In this document: positions 56,117 through 64,000 of the stretch, one piece after another
Numbering within the stretch: position 1 is the first letter of the stretch
Layout: every line of letters starts with the position of its first letter
Assembly: GCA_021234155.1 (NCBI GenBank)
Contig: JAJEKV010000236.1
Location: 436,001 to 500,000 of the forward strand
Reading direction: 5' to 3'
DNA from: Isoetes taiwanensis
Taxonomy: Eukaryota > Streptophyta > Lycopodiopsida > Isoetales > Isoetaceae
DNA length: 64,000 nucleotides
Position numbers and translations under genes: made by a program
Notes under the pieces: generated by a model
Seen by the model: only the letters and a program-made list of their open reading frames with translations
Told to the model about the DNA's origin: nothing
Database searches by the model: none

Positions 56117-56994
56117 AAAGGGAACTTTTTGATATATATGTATACAGAAATACACTTTCCAAAAAAAGTTTTGAATATGAAATATACTTTATCTGAAAGG
56201 TTTTGAATATATATTGTGTTCTTTTATCAGCATTATTGGTTTACGGTATGCGTATTGTTTTTTATATTATGTGTACGGTTTGCTATACTTGCAATAATTT
56301 TATGTATATATCGTCAATTATTTTGGTGTGTATAAATAGGTATGCATGAAATAGCCCCGAATCGACCTTCGTCTCCGCCTTCTCCTTGTTATTATGGCAC
56401 ATTCTATTACCGCAAGATGAACCATGCGGACCTCTGCAGTGCCGCGAGCTAGAAATAGAACTTCGTGGATCGGGCTTGATGTCGTTGCTATGAATCCCGG
56501 TCCGCTTCTATCCCCGATCCCTTTGATGTTGTAATCCATCTTATATGGAATCCGAGCATGGTTTGTTCATGATCGATGTGATCTCGTGACGCCAAGCAAA
56601 GCCCCGAGAGGACGATGAATCGATTAGTTTTTGTAGTTTATGTTCTATTATAATGCGTTATTTATGTTAAAAGCAAATCGCGCCACGCGATTTGAACCAC
56701 TAAAAATCTCGTTTTGTAGCAACTTGCTTGTTGTTATTTACTCGTAAAGCATTACAATTTTAATGTTTAGATTTCGCTTGTCGTCCGCGGAATGTGCGTA
56801 ATTAATAGGCAATTTCACCTTTTTCAACGGCCTACATTCTCGGTCATAATATGGGTCATTTGCATCGAATATTTGAATGCCTTTGCATTTTCACATAAAA
56901 TGCATATTCCCAGCCCGAAAATGAACACAGTGCAAAAGTGTGGTTAATTCAATATAATGGTCAATAAAATGCTTATACGGCACGATTTTGGAAT
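56117..56994. other. No gene seen; right subterminal region of the 12.48-kb element
   Basis: AT-rich, with one near-palindrome at 56675-56694. A short plus-strand frame near 56340-56560 (NRPSSPPSPCYYGTFYYRKM) is not recognised. Confidence 0.5.
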
Positions 56995-57030
56995 AGACAT
57001 AATCCCAATTTAATTGAATGATGGTTTAGA

Positions 57031-58045
57031 TGATTATTCTGTATTTCAGTTTATGGATCCGATGATGATGTTCTATCTATGTGTGCATTCCTGTGTATTG
57101 GAAAAGGGGGTAGAGACCCAGAAAACCTTCGTAGATGATGTATCTAGATAGCCTCATTAACTCCCAATTAATGCGGCATGTGCATAAGAGCTCGCCTGGC
57201 TGTGGGTGGCGGAGCTAGGCCGGCTGATATGGAAGACTTGTCCGGTTACAGTTGATCCCTCTTTTGCGTAAAGCCTACCAGGGAACTCTGTGGACTAGGC
57301 CTAATAGCTTGCCGCTGAGTGTGGGCAAGGTATGGGCTCGACACGTCTTGGGTGATGTGTCACCTTCAATGGGGTTGAAGTCATGGACGAGCAGTGGCTC
57401 TCTAGCTCGCCTGTAATTGGCATGCATCTTCTGGAGGGGAGTGATCTCCTCCTGCCTCATCAGGAACTGGGGACATGTAACTTAGTAGTAGCCCCTTTGG
57501 TTGTGCACTCGACAGGCTACGATCAGGCTCCAAGACTTATCAGCCTATCTGCAAAGTATGCACAGGAGGGACAGATGGAGTGGACTACCCAACGGCCATG
57601 TTCTTATGCTAGCCAAATCCATTTGCCATGAATTCTGTCTGCATTGACTTCTGGAGGCCCCAAGCCGTCAGTCGATCCCCATGAGTCTGAGCCTTGGGTA
57701 GGATTGCCCTTATATTGATGTTACTGATGTTGTTGTTACAGATGTTATGTTATGGTGAGCCATACTTTGAGGTGGATATATATGTTATTTGATGTCATGT
57801 GCTCATGTTTGATGTGCTTTTGCAACTAGGTAGGTCTCGAGGGAGACGGGATGAATGACACGTCCATTCTTCCCCATTGGATTCTTGTGTAGTAGCAAGG
57901 ATCTGATGTTAGATGGACGACCTCATGTAAGTAAGGGCATTGACAGGAGGGATGAACTCCGGTTCTGTACGATGGGAGCATCGTATACGAACAGGGGACG
58001 TCATAACATTGATCATCGAGCCACCTATTTCAAGGGAAGCTTGTT
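57031..58045 (+). mobile_element. LTR copy B, right part and leader
   Basis: It continues copy B after the inserted element: gatgattattctgtatttca through gggggtagagaccca, gcatgtgcataagagctcgcc (missing in A), gggatgaatgacacgtccat, cgatgggagcatcg, gacgtcataaca, and the degenerate primer site ttgatcatcgagcc at about 58004-58018. Similarity with copy A ends at gggaagctt near 58042. Confidence 0.8.
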
Positions 58046-59199
58046 GAAGACGAAGGACAATGAGCACTATTCCGTAACACTCAGGAGAACAATGAGCACT
58101 TGCTAGTTTTCTCTAACATGGGAAGCTAGAGATGAAAGACATTTTTTTACAAGGTAAGTGTATTCATCTGCAAATTTAGGAAAGGTTTTTCGATCTAGAC
58201 CTCTAAGAGTAGTCTCAATCAGATGCCCTTTACTGTCATTATATTGACCTAATTCTGTTAACATAGAACCCCCTGCTGAAATAATGCCACGTGGATCTCT
58301 ATTTTGCTTCTTTATTCTATTTTTCTTTCACGATCCTTTAATGTGTCCTACGTGGATTTTTGGATGTTTCATATGTGGAATCACCCTGTAAAAACCGTTA
58401 TTTAATTTAAGAAACTTTAATGCCACATCCTCAAGGAACGTCCACCATAGTGGAATCTCACCCTAAGTTTATCCAAGAACGGTACACCCGATTAAGATGC
58501 CACATAGCATCGACAGATTAACAAAAGCAGATACAAAAAAAAGGGAACATAAAGATACGTGCAAGTAGGCAAGGAGGATTCTCTAACTATGACATCCCTT
58601 CAGATGGTGATCACAATACAATGGACATTAAGAGTAAGTTCCTGATTTGGTTACAGAAGTACGCAACATGACGTATGTTAGATAGATCACAATATGCTCG
58701 ACATGAGGAGCAAGTGTTTCTGAATGTCCAGAAGACGAGGAGCAAGTGCCAATCTGAAACCCCAGAGAAACATATGAGCAAAATCTAACAAGGGATGACA
58801 AATTGGCCCACTAATAATTATGTAAAAAAAATGAATGGTTATATTGGGGAGCCATATCTAACAAGGGATGGCAAATTGGCCCACTAATAACTATGTAAAT
58901 GAATAGTTATATTGGAGCCATATATTCACAACTAGTGTGGTGATATGGACACCCGCAATCAGCCAAGAAGGGTGGCCATATGACCAGAAAATATGGCCAG
59001 GAGAAAACCCTAAAAAAGCACAGCAAACCATGCAACAGCGGCAAGCCTCGAACAAAGAAGTTCCTTTTTTGCTTCTTCTGGCTATGGCTAGCCTTATCTG
59101 GGAGCCAAAGTATTAGACCAGAAGATTGGCTCTCCATCTGCGAAAAAGCTCCAAAAAAAATCCTTGTTTTGTAGCAGCCGCTGCAGCACAGCTTTATGT
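58046..59199. other. Intergenic, no gene seen; distal FAMA upstream region
   Basis: A direct repeat of about 60 bp (taacaagggatgacaaattggcccactaata, split here; near 58787 and 58858) is present. No supported ORF. The sequence separates the repeat domain from the FAMA-like gene. Confidence 0.5.
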
Positions 59200-59829
59200 C
59201 TGTTTCTAGACAGAAATCGATCTGCCGGCTCTTCGTTTTCTGCTTGTGAAGCAGACCCATTTCGCAATTTTGGTCGCATCTCGTTTCCGCTCGAGGGTAT
59301 GCGTCAATCTTAGCCTTTGCAGCTTTGTCTGGAAATTGAGTTTTTTTTTTGGGCTTTTTTTTTTTTTGCCCTTTCTGCCATAGCCATCAATCCGGTACTG
59401 CTTGATTGCGCCCACGTAGAAGAAGAAAAGAAAGAGCCCTTTTAATCTGCGCCTTGGTTTGCTTTATAATGCGACAGTCTGCTTCGTGAAAAATGCTTCT
59501 CTTGCTCCCTTGCGACAGATCAGAAAGCGGACCCCTTTGTTTTTTCTTCTCTTGCAAAATGGCCCTCTCGATTCCTCTGTGAATCTGTTTTTTCTCTGCA
59601 GGATCCTTTTCTGCCTTATCTGCCTATTTTCCGCACAATGCAGCATATTTAGGTTTCAATTCTACCTGGGTTCGTCGAATTTCGCCCTCCCTCTTGCACC
59701 CCTTTATCGATTTTTGCGTTTGAATCCTTGAATCCCATTTTTCGGGGCCCCATTCTGTCTGTTTTCCAAAAATCCGGGCTCGCTAGGCTACAAATTCGAA
59801 GGAAAAACTGTTCCAGATCCAGTTTTTGT
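59200..59829 (+). promoter_or_regulatory. Promoter and 5' UTR region of the FAMA-like gene
   Basis: A TATA-like ctttataatgc lies at about 59461-59471, after two T-rich runs (59341-59367). The following 350 nt are CT-rich without coding resemblance, as expected for a plant 5' UTR. The transcription start is not determinable from sequence. Confidence 0.4.
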
Positions 59830-61969
59830 ATGGAAAAGGAAGAAATCGGCTCTGTAAGTTATTTCCCGAGCGGCAATTGTAGAGATTTTCTTCAGGACAA
59901 TTTTTTGCGTTTTGGGTGGATTCAGTTTTGGTTTTAGGCTTCGGTTCCGGCAATAAGCTGAACTAATGGTTGGATTTCTCTGTTTAGATTCGGAAAATGA
60001 TGCCGGCTATGGATTATCCTTTGATCCACGATTTTGTGGCCTCTTCGCCGGTGTTTAGCAGAGAAATCGAAGGTCTGGATATGGCAGAATCGGCCCTGAT
60101 GGGGAATCTGCTAACCGATATGCTGGGCGGGCAGTTCTACGGATCAAACCGGCCGTTCGGCCCCGATCTGCTGCAATTTTCTGGCGACCAAAATTCTTCC
60201 AAAATGTCATTCCTGCAAATGCTGGAAGAAACAGAAGTCGGAAAGGAAGCCCCGGACGACCCATTTCATCTCAAGCTCCCGATTTTAGAAGAGCAACCGG
60301 ATCAAAAAAATTTCTCGTACAGCCCAGAAATTTCTACCAAATCGTGCAAGGTAGAAACGAATCCGCAATGCGAAGAAAATGAGGAAGAAAATGCAGAAAA
60401 TGAAAACTGCAGCACGAAGAAAAGCGAGAAATTTGGCGGTCCGGCCAATTCCGGCCATAGCTCGGAGAGGCAGGCAGAAAATAATAACAACAATCAAGGA
60501 GGCCAGATTGGTTCCGATGTTCCGATTTCGCAATCCAGCTCCGGAACGGAGAATCAAACAAAACCCAAAAGAAAAAGGGCCAAATCCTCCAAAAACAGTG
60601 AGGAAGTGGAAAGCCAGAGGCAAACTCACATTGCCGTGGAAAGAAATCGCCGGAAACAGATGAACGAGCACCTTGGAGTCCTTCGATCCCTCATGCCTGG
60701 CTCCTACGTTCAAAGAGTAAGCATTCAATCCATTTCCGGCCATTTAATCTGCAATGCTGGTTCTCTTTTCGGTTTCTTGCGTCACATCTGCAATTGGGTT
60801 GTTCGTTTTTTTTCTTCAAAATTATTGCTCCAATCCGGCGCATTAATTTGCCCATCTCTGAACAGAAATCCACGCCAAAATCTATGTTTTTCTCTGCGCA
60901 GAAATCTGTGCGAAAATCTGTGTTTTTCTCTCAGCAGAAATCTGCGCGAAAATCCGTGTTTTTAGCATTAGTTTTCCATTCCGGAAGTCCGAGAATGAAA
61001 CAGTAATGTGGGTTGTTTTGTTTTTTTCTGTTTTGGTCGTTTTATGTTCCAAATCCGGCGGATTCAACCGGTTGAGAGGCCGAAATATTTCTGGGTTCTA
61101 ATTAATTTCTGCTGTGCAGGGCGATCAGGCATCAATAATCGGAGGAGCGATTGAATTCGTGAAAGAATTAGAGCAGCTGCTACAATGTCTACAGGCACAG
61201 AAGCGAAGGAAAATGTACGCAGAAGTTTTCAGCCCCAAAATGGGGATGAAGGCAAGCACAAATCCGAGCTCAAATCCGGCAATGGGCTCGAGCATTACAG
61301 CCCAATCGGCAGATTCAAAGTACATAAGCGAGAATTGCATGGAAGGCAAGGAAGAATTGGCAGAATCGAAGTCGGAAATCGCAGATGTGGAGGTGAAAAT
61401 GGTGGGCAGCGATGCGCTGGTTAAGATTTTGTCACAGCGGCGCCCCGGCCAGCTTCTGAAAGCCATAGCCGGCCTCGAAAGCCTGTGCCTTGTTATTCTC
61501 CATACAAATGTCACCACCATCGAACAGACCGTTCTCTATTCCTTCAATGTCAAGGTATAATTTATAAGATTTTGGATTCCTGCTCCCGCATTTATTGTTT
61601 GATTCCTTCCTTTCCCCCTCGCCGCTGCAGCTCGCCCATACGGCGCATATTTCTCAGATTTTAGATTTTGTCCTGCATTGCATTTTTTTCTCACATGGAC
61701 GCCCTTTTTTTCGAGATCTTGACTCCTTCCGATCGGCTCCTTTTGCCCTGTTTCTGGGTCCTGCTTTTGGGTCGATTGTGATGCTTTTTTTTTTCGCCGC
61801 TGTTGCATGTTTTTTGGGTCAATGGATTTTTCACCACACTGCGCTGATTTTACCCTCAAATTTATCAATTTTGCAGCTCGGATTGGAGTGCCGGCTTTCT
61901 GTCGACGAAATCGCTGCAGCAGTGCAGCAGATCTTCACCATGATTCACAGCGGAGCTTGCATTGCTTGA
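59830..61969 (+). CDS. FAMA: FAMA-like basic helix-loop-helix stomatal transcription factor, four coding exons
   Basis: My model is exons 59830-59853, 59988-60716, 61120-61554 and 61877-61969, all phase-0 GT-AG introns, 426 aa (Arabidopsis FAMA is about 414). FAMA, as heterodimer with ICE1/SCRM-type bHLHs, drives the last division and differentiation of guard cells in the nucleus. Visible features: N-terminal MEKEEIGS; an acidic region with [10 protein letters not shown]; basic [14 protein letters not shown] (about 200-210); [20 protein letters not shown] (basic region with H, E, R DNA contacts); helix 1 ending [25 protein letters not shown] (helix 2); and a C-terminal ACT-like SMF domain ([38 protein letters not shown], then [17 protein letters not shown]). 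Oddities: LQCLQ where angiosperm FAMA has LQCLE, and HLGVL for HLRVL. If exon 1 is not used, translation would start at 59997. Confidence 0.93.
60856..60962 (+). repeat. Three tandem copies of a 33-bp unit in FAMA intron 2
   Basis: cagaaatc.gcgc.aaaatct / gtgtttttctct repeats three times (about 60863, 60896, 60930). It keeps the FAMA frame open into the intron, producing a false long ORF to 60965 after the true donor at 60717. Confidence 0.8.
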
Positions 61970-62400
61970 AAATCCTCCTTTTGGGCTCCGAAGATCGACT
62001 CCCAAAACTGGAGCTTTTCGGATCAAACCGCAGCAATTTGTGGGCTGAAAAATTCGGGAATTTTTGCAATCCGAATGGATCGAACTCCGAGTTGTAGATA
62101 TTCATATTCATCAGACTGGTCCATGATTCCGCCAACTGGGAAATGTAGTTCAAAATCCGGCTGCCGGAGTTGAAGAAGCCATAATCCGAAGCTTGTTTTT
62201 TGAAGAAAAAATTCTAAGTATAATGTACTCGTTTTTTTCTTGGATCAAAGGAAACCTTTGTTTTAGGTTACATTCCCTTTTTTTGTTCTCTTGGGTTGTG
62301 TATGGTGTTTTTTCATGAATCTGGGCCCTTGATTTCCATGCATGTTGCTTTCTTATAGGATCATGGCCCTCCATTTCCATGCATGGTGTTTTCTACCTAT
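61970..62400 (+). other. FAMA 3' UTR and downstream flank
   Basis: Sequence after the TGA at 61967-61969. An aagtataatgtac element at about 62215 is a possible near-upstream polyadenylation signal; no canonical AATAAA was seen. Beyond is a direct repeat (tgatttccatgcatgttg / ccatttccatgcatggtg at about 62331 and 62372). Confidence 0.45.
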
Positions 62401-63678
62401 GTTGTATTCCATCAAGAGAATGGAATATATCATAATTTGCTCTAAACACTTCCTCAAAGTACTTCTCATTGTGTTCCATGAACTTCCCATATCTATGTCA
62501 CCCCCAATTTTTTAACATATATATGCCCTGGATGTCTTAAATAGCTGCCAATTGGGGCATTATTTTATTCCTCGCCTACTCCCAACTTCCAGTCTCATCA
62601 ACTCTAAACCAGTCTCATCATTCCATAACCAGTCTCATCATCCAGAACTGTCTCCTATTACCATCACCTCAGTGTTCACATTATCTATGTCAGTCGCCTC
62701 CGTTATAAACCACATATCCTTGGAACTTCCAGTTTCAGATCTCTTTCTGGCCATCATCATTACTCTTAATTTTGCCCCTAAATTTCGAATCTCAACCATG
62801 GTCTTTATATGCTTCTGAATTCTGAAGCTTCGCCAAATTAGAAGTGATCTAGACATCTGCCGTTCAACCGCCATTTTAATGCATTCTTGATCTGTGTCAG
62901 TGCAGTGACGGCAGGCATTATTTTATTATTAATCTACCTTTCAGTAGACCATCACATTAACATGTCTAGCAAGTGTCATTTTAGTATAATACCAAAGACG
63001 CCAAACTTGATAGGAGCAATAATTTTTTAATTTCAGCCAGTCTGCTATTAATTCTGTCAGAAACTGCAAGTTCTATAGATTGCCTAATGCTAATTTTACC
63101 ATATTATGGTCGTTTCAAAAACCATAACTAAAATGAATATTATACCATTCAATATATCAACCTTCATCATGAAGCCACCAATAAGCAAGTATTAGAAGTT
63201 CAATATGTTTATATTCTACTACTATAACATTTAGTTTGTGAATGCCTTATTTCATTTCATTTTGAGGCTAAATGAGCGACACTTTGATGGACATTTTTAG
63301 AAGATTTTTCTGAAAAGGGCCAAGAGCAGTTAGAATTTTTTAATTGCAAACCTTTATTCAAAGACAGAGAGCGAATATCTTTGTTAGCCGCCATTGTTAT
63401 GAAACACTATATTTCAGAAATTCCAGTTAATGCTCCTGAATTTCAAATCTCAGGCGCAGTCTTAATATGCATCCAATTTTGAATCTTTGTCGATGGCAAA
63501 AAACCTAGATAGCCGTCATTCAATGCAATTGTAATATCTCTTGATCCTCATCATTACCAGTGGCGGCAGATATTTTTTTATTATTAATCTACCTTTTCGC
63601 CGACCATTAACATGTTTAACTGAGTATAATACCATGAGATGGCAAGCTTATGGTGAGCAATAATTTTTGAATCTACAT
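62401..63678. repeat. Intergenic, diverged direct duplication
   Basis: The segment at about 62770-63035 (aatttcgaatctcaaccatg ... gtgacggcaggcattatttt attattaatctacctttc ... gagcaataattttt) is repeated at about 63440-63670 (aatttcaaatctcaggcgca ... gtggcggcagatattttttt attattaatctacctttt ... gagcaataatttttgaa). Short repeats of ccagtctcatca lie at 62590-62645. No gene. Confidence 0.6.
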
Positions 63679-64000
63679 TAGAAGGAAGGAAGGAAGGAAG
63701 GAAGTTTATTTTAACGTCCACGGAGGCTAGAGGCCTATGAGACGGTACATGCAGAGAACAGGCAAAAAAGCGAAAAACCCCAACACCAAAAACAAACAAT
63801 GTAACTGTACAGTAGAACCCTACTACCGGGATGAAAAAACCCCCACTTGGAAGGAAAAACCCTAACAGTAGGCTCTCAAATACCATGCCCCCGAAGAGCA
63901 AGTCTGACGGCCAAAATCTGCAGGATGTAAGCTCCCAGTCGCGCTACCATAGGTGATGCGAGTAACTGATATAGCGGTGTGTCAGAGCATCTAAGATCAG
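63679..64000 (-). mobile_element. LINE 3' end with (TTCC)n tail, runs off the window
   Basis: Minus orientation: aaaccccacttggaag-type block, gggtttttcatcccggtag, catAGGCCtctaGCCTccgtggacgttaa, then the tetramer tail (plus-strand (ggaa)n at 63682-63703). It is inserted in the second copy of the local duplication. The LINE body continues past 64000; no ORF motif is visible yet. Confidence 0.65.

Larger units (their letters stand above)
49350..56695. repeat. Dispersed near-palindrome AAATCGCGCC(T/A)GGCGCGATTT, about 18 copies
   Basis: Clear copies lie at 49352-49370, 49382-49405, 49949-49969, 50015-50036, 55361-55380, 55432-55454 and 56675-56694. Decayed ones lie at about 49429, 51478, 51545, 51643, 52902, 52936, 53003, 53045, 53119, 53161 and 53249. 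They often come in pairs 40-75 bp apart and lie between, not inside, the coding-like blocks of the plus strand. The CG-rich core in AT-rich surroundings is conspicuous. None was seen outside the 12.48-kb element. Function unknown. Confidence 0.75.
44545..57026. mobile_element. 12.48-kb DNA element with perfect 33-bp terminal inverted repeats
   Basis: Positions 44544-44576 begin aaaccatcattcaattaaat and continue tgggattatgtct. Positions 56995-57027 are the exact reverse complement (agacataatccc ... gaatgatggttt). The element splits LTR copy B, and copy A supplies the empty site (ggtagatagattagatgatt). TAGA occurs on both sides (44541-44544 and 57027-57030) and once in the empty site, so a 4-bp target duplication is most likely; the first base is shared with the inverted repeat, so 3-4 bp is possible. 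Inside are a minus-strand transposase-like gene, an intact plus-strand ORF and pieces of host-like genes. TIR sequence and TSD length do not fit hAT (8 bp), Mutator (9 bp) or CACTA termini. The superfamily is not assigned. Confidence 0.9.

Noticed and set aside
59207-59646. Minus-strand ORFs upstream of FAMA
   Set aside because: Lys/Arg-rich frames arise from the CT-rich leader read in reverse. No support for genes.
60717-60965. Extension of the FAMA ORF past 60716
   Set aside because: It runs through intron 2. The bHLH helix 2 continues only after splicing from 60716 to 61120.
61595-61876. Open frame before the last FAMA exon
   Set aside because: It is intronic and T-rich. The acceptor ttgcag at 61875-61876 joins the conserved C-terminus directly to FNVK.

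Overview
The window is a repeat-rich piece of a large land-plant nuclear genome. Evidence for this: spliced coding sequence with GT-AG introns, remnants of LTR retrotransposons with CCHC gag, several non-LTR (LINE) clades, tRNA-derived SINEs, foldback and TIR elements, a P-class PPR pseudogene, and one convincing host gene, a FAMA-type stomatal bHLH. The FAMA gene implies a plant with stomata. The mixture of L1-type and microsatellite-tailed LINEs, with almost no intact host genes in 59 kb, leads me to guess a fern or gymnosperm rather than a small-genome angiosperm; that is inference.

Layout. 1-3.3 kb: the 5' half of an LTR retrotransposon on the minus strand (leader, frameshifted three-zinc-knuckle gag, protease with a stop in its active site). 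3.3-7.1 kb: a foldback element, a (GA)n tract and a head-to-head inverted minisatellite. 8-18 kb: a SINE-like sequence, an unknown spliced gene remnant, an L1 remnant, a tandem repeat field containing a SINE made of three tRNA-like units, a TIR element with internal palindromes, and an L1 ORF1-like retrocopy. 18-24 kb: two adjacent MITEs that share one target sequence, then LINE 3' ends. 24.7-26.3 kb: an LTR (minus). 27-31 kb: two young 5'-truncated L1 copies, each with target-site duplications. 33-41 kb: L1 and microsatellite-tailed LINE fragments, two more inverted-repeat elements, a PPR pseudogene and a Harbinger-like remnant. 41.1-58 kb: two plus-strand copies of the LTR family seen at 24.7 kb. 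The second copy is split by a 12.48-kb element with 33-bp perfect terminal inverted repeats and a probable TAGA target duplication.

That large element is the best candidate for an undescribed system. It has a decayed transposase-like gene on the minus strand and, on the plus strand, an intact 135-codon ORF, a possible nucleic-acid-methylase-like segment and pieces of an FCP1/NIF-like phosphatase gene. About 18 copies of a short near-palindrome lie between these coding blocks.

59.2-62.3 kb: the FAMA-like gene, apparently intact. I read four coding exons. The first is only 24 nt and supplies a conserved-looking N-terminus that a single-exon ORF call would miss. The RBR-binding LxCxE motif of angiosperm FAMA reads LQCLQ here. 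62.3-64 kb: a diverged duplication and the 3' end of a microsatellite-tailed LINE. Apart from FAMA, and possibly the 135-codon ORF, I see no gene that I would call functional.
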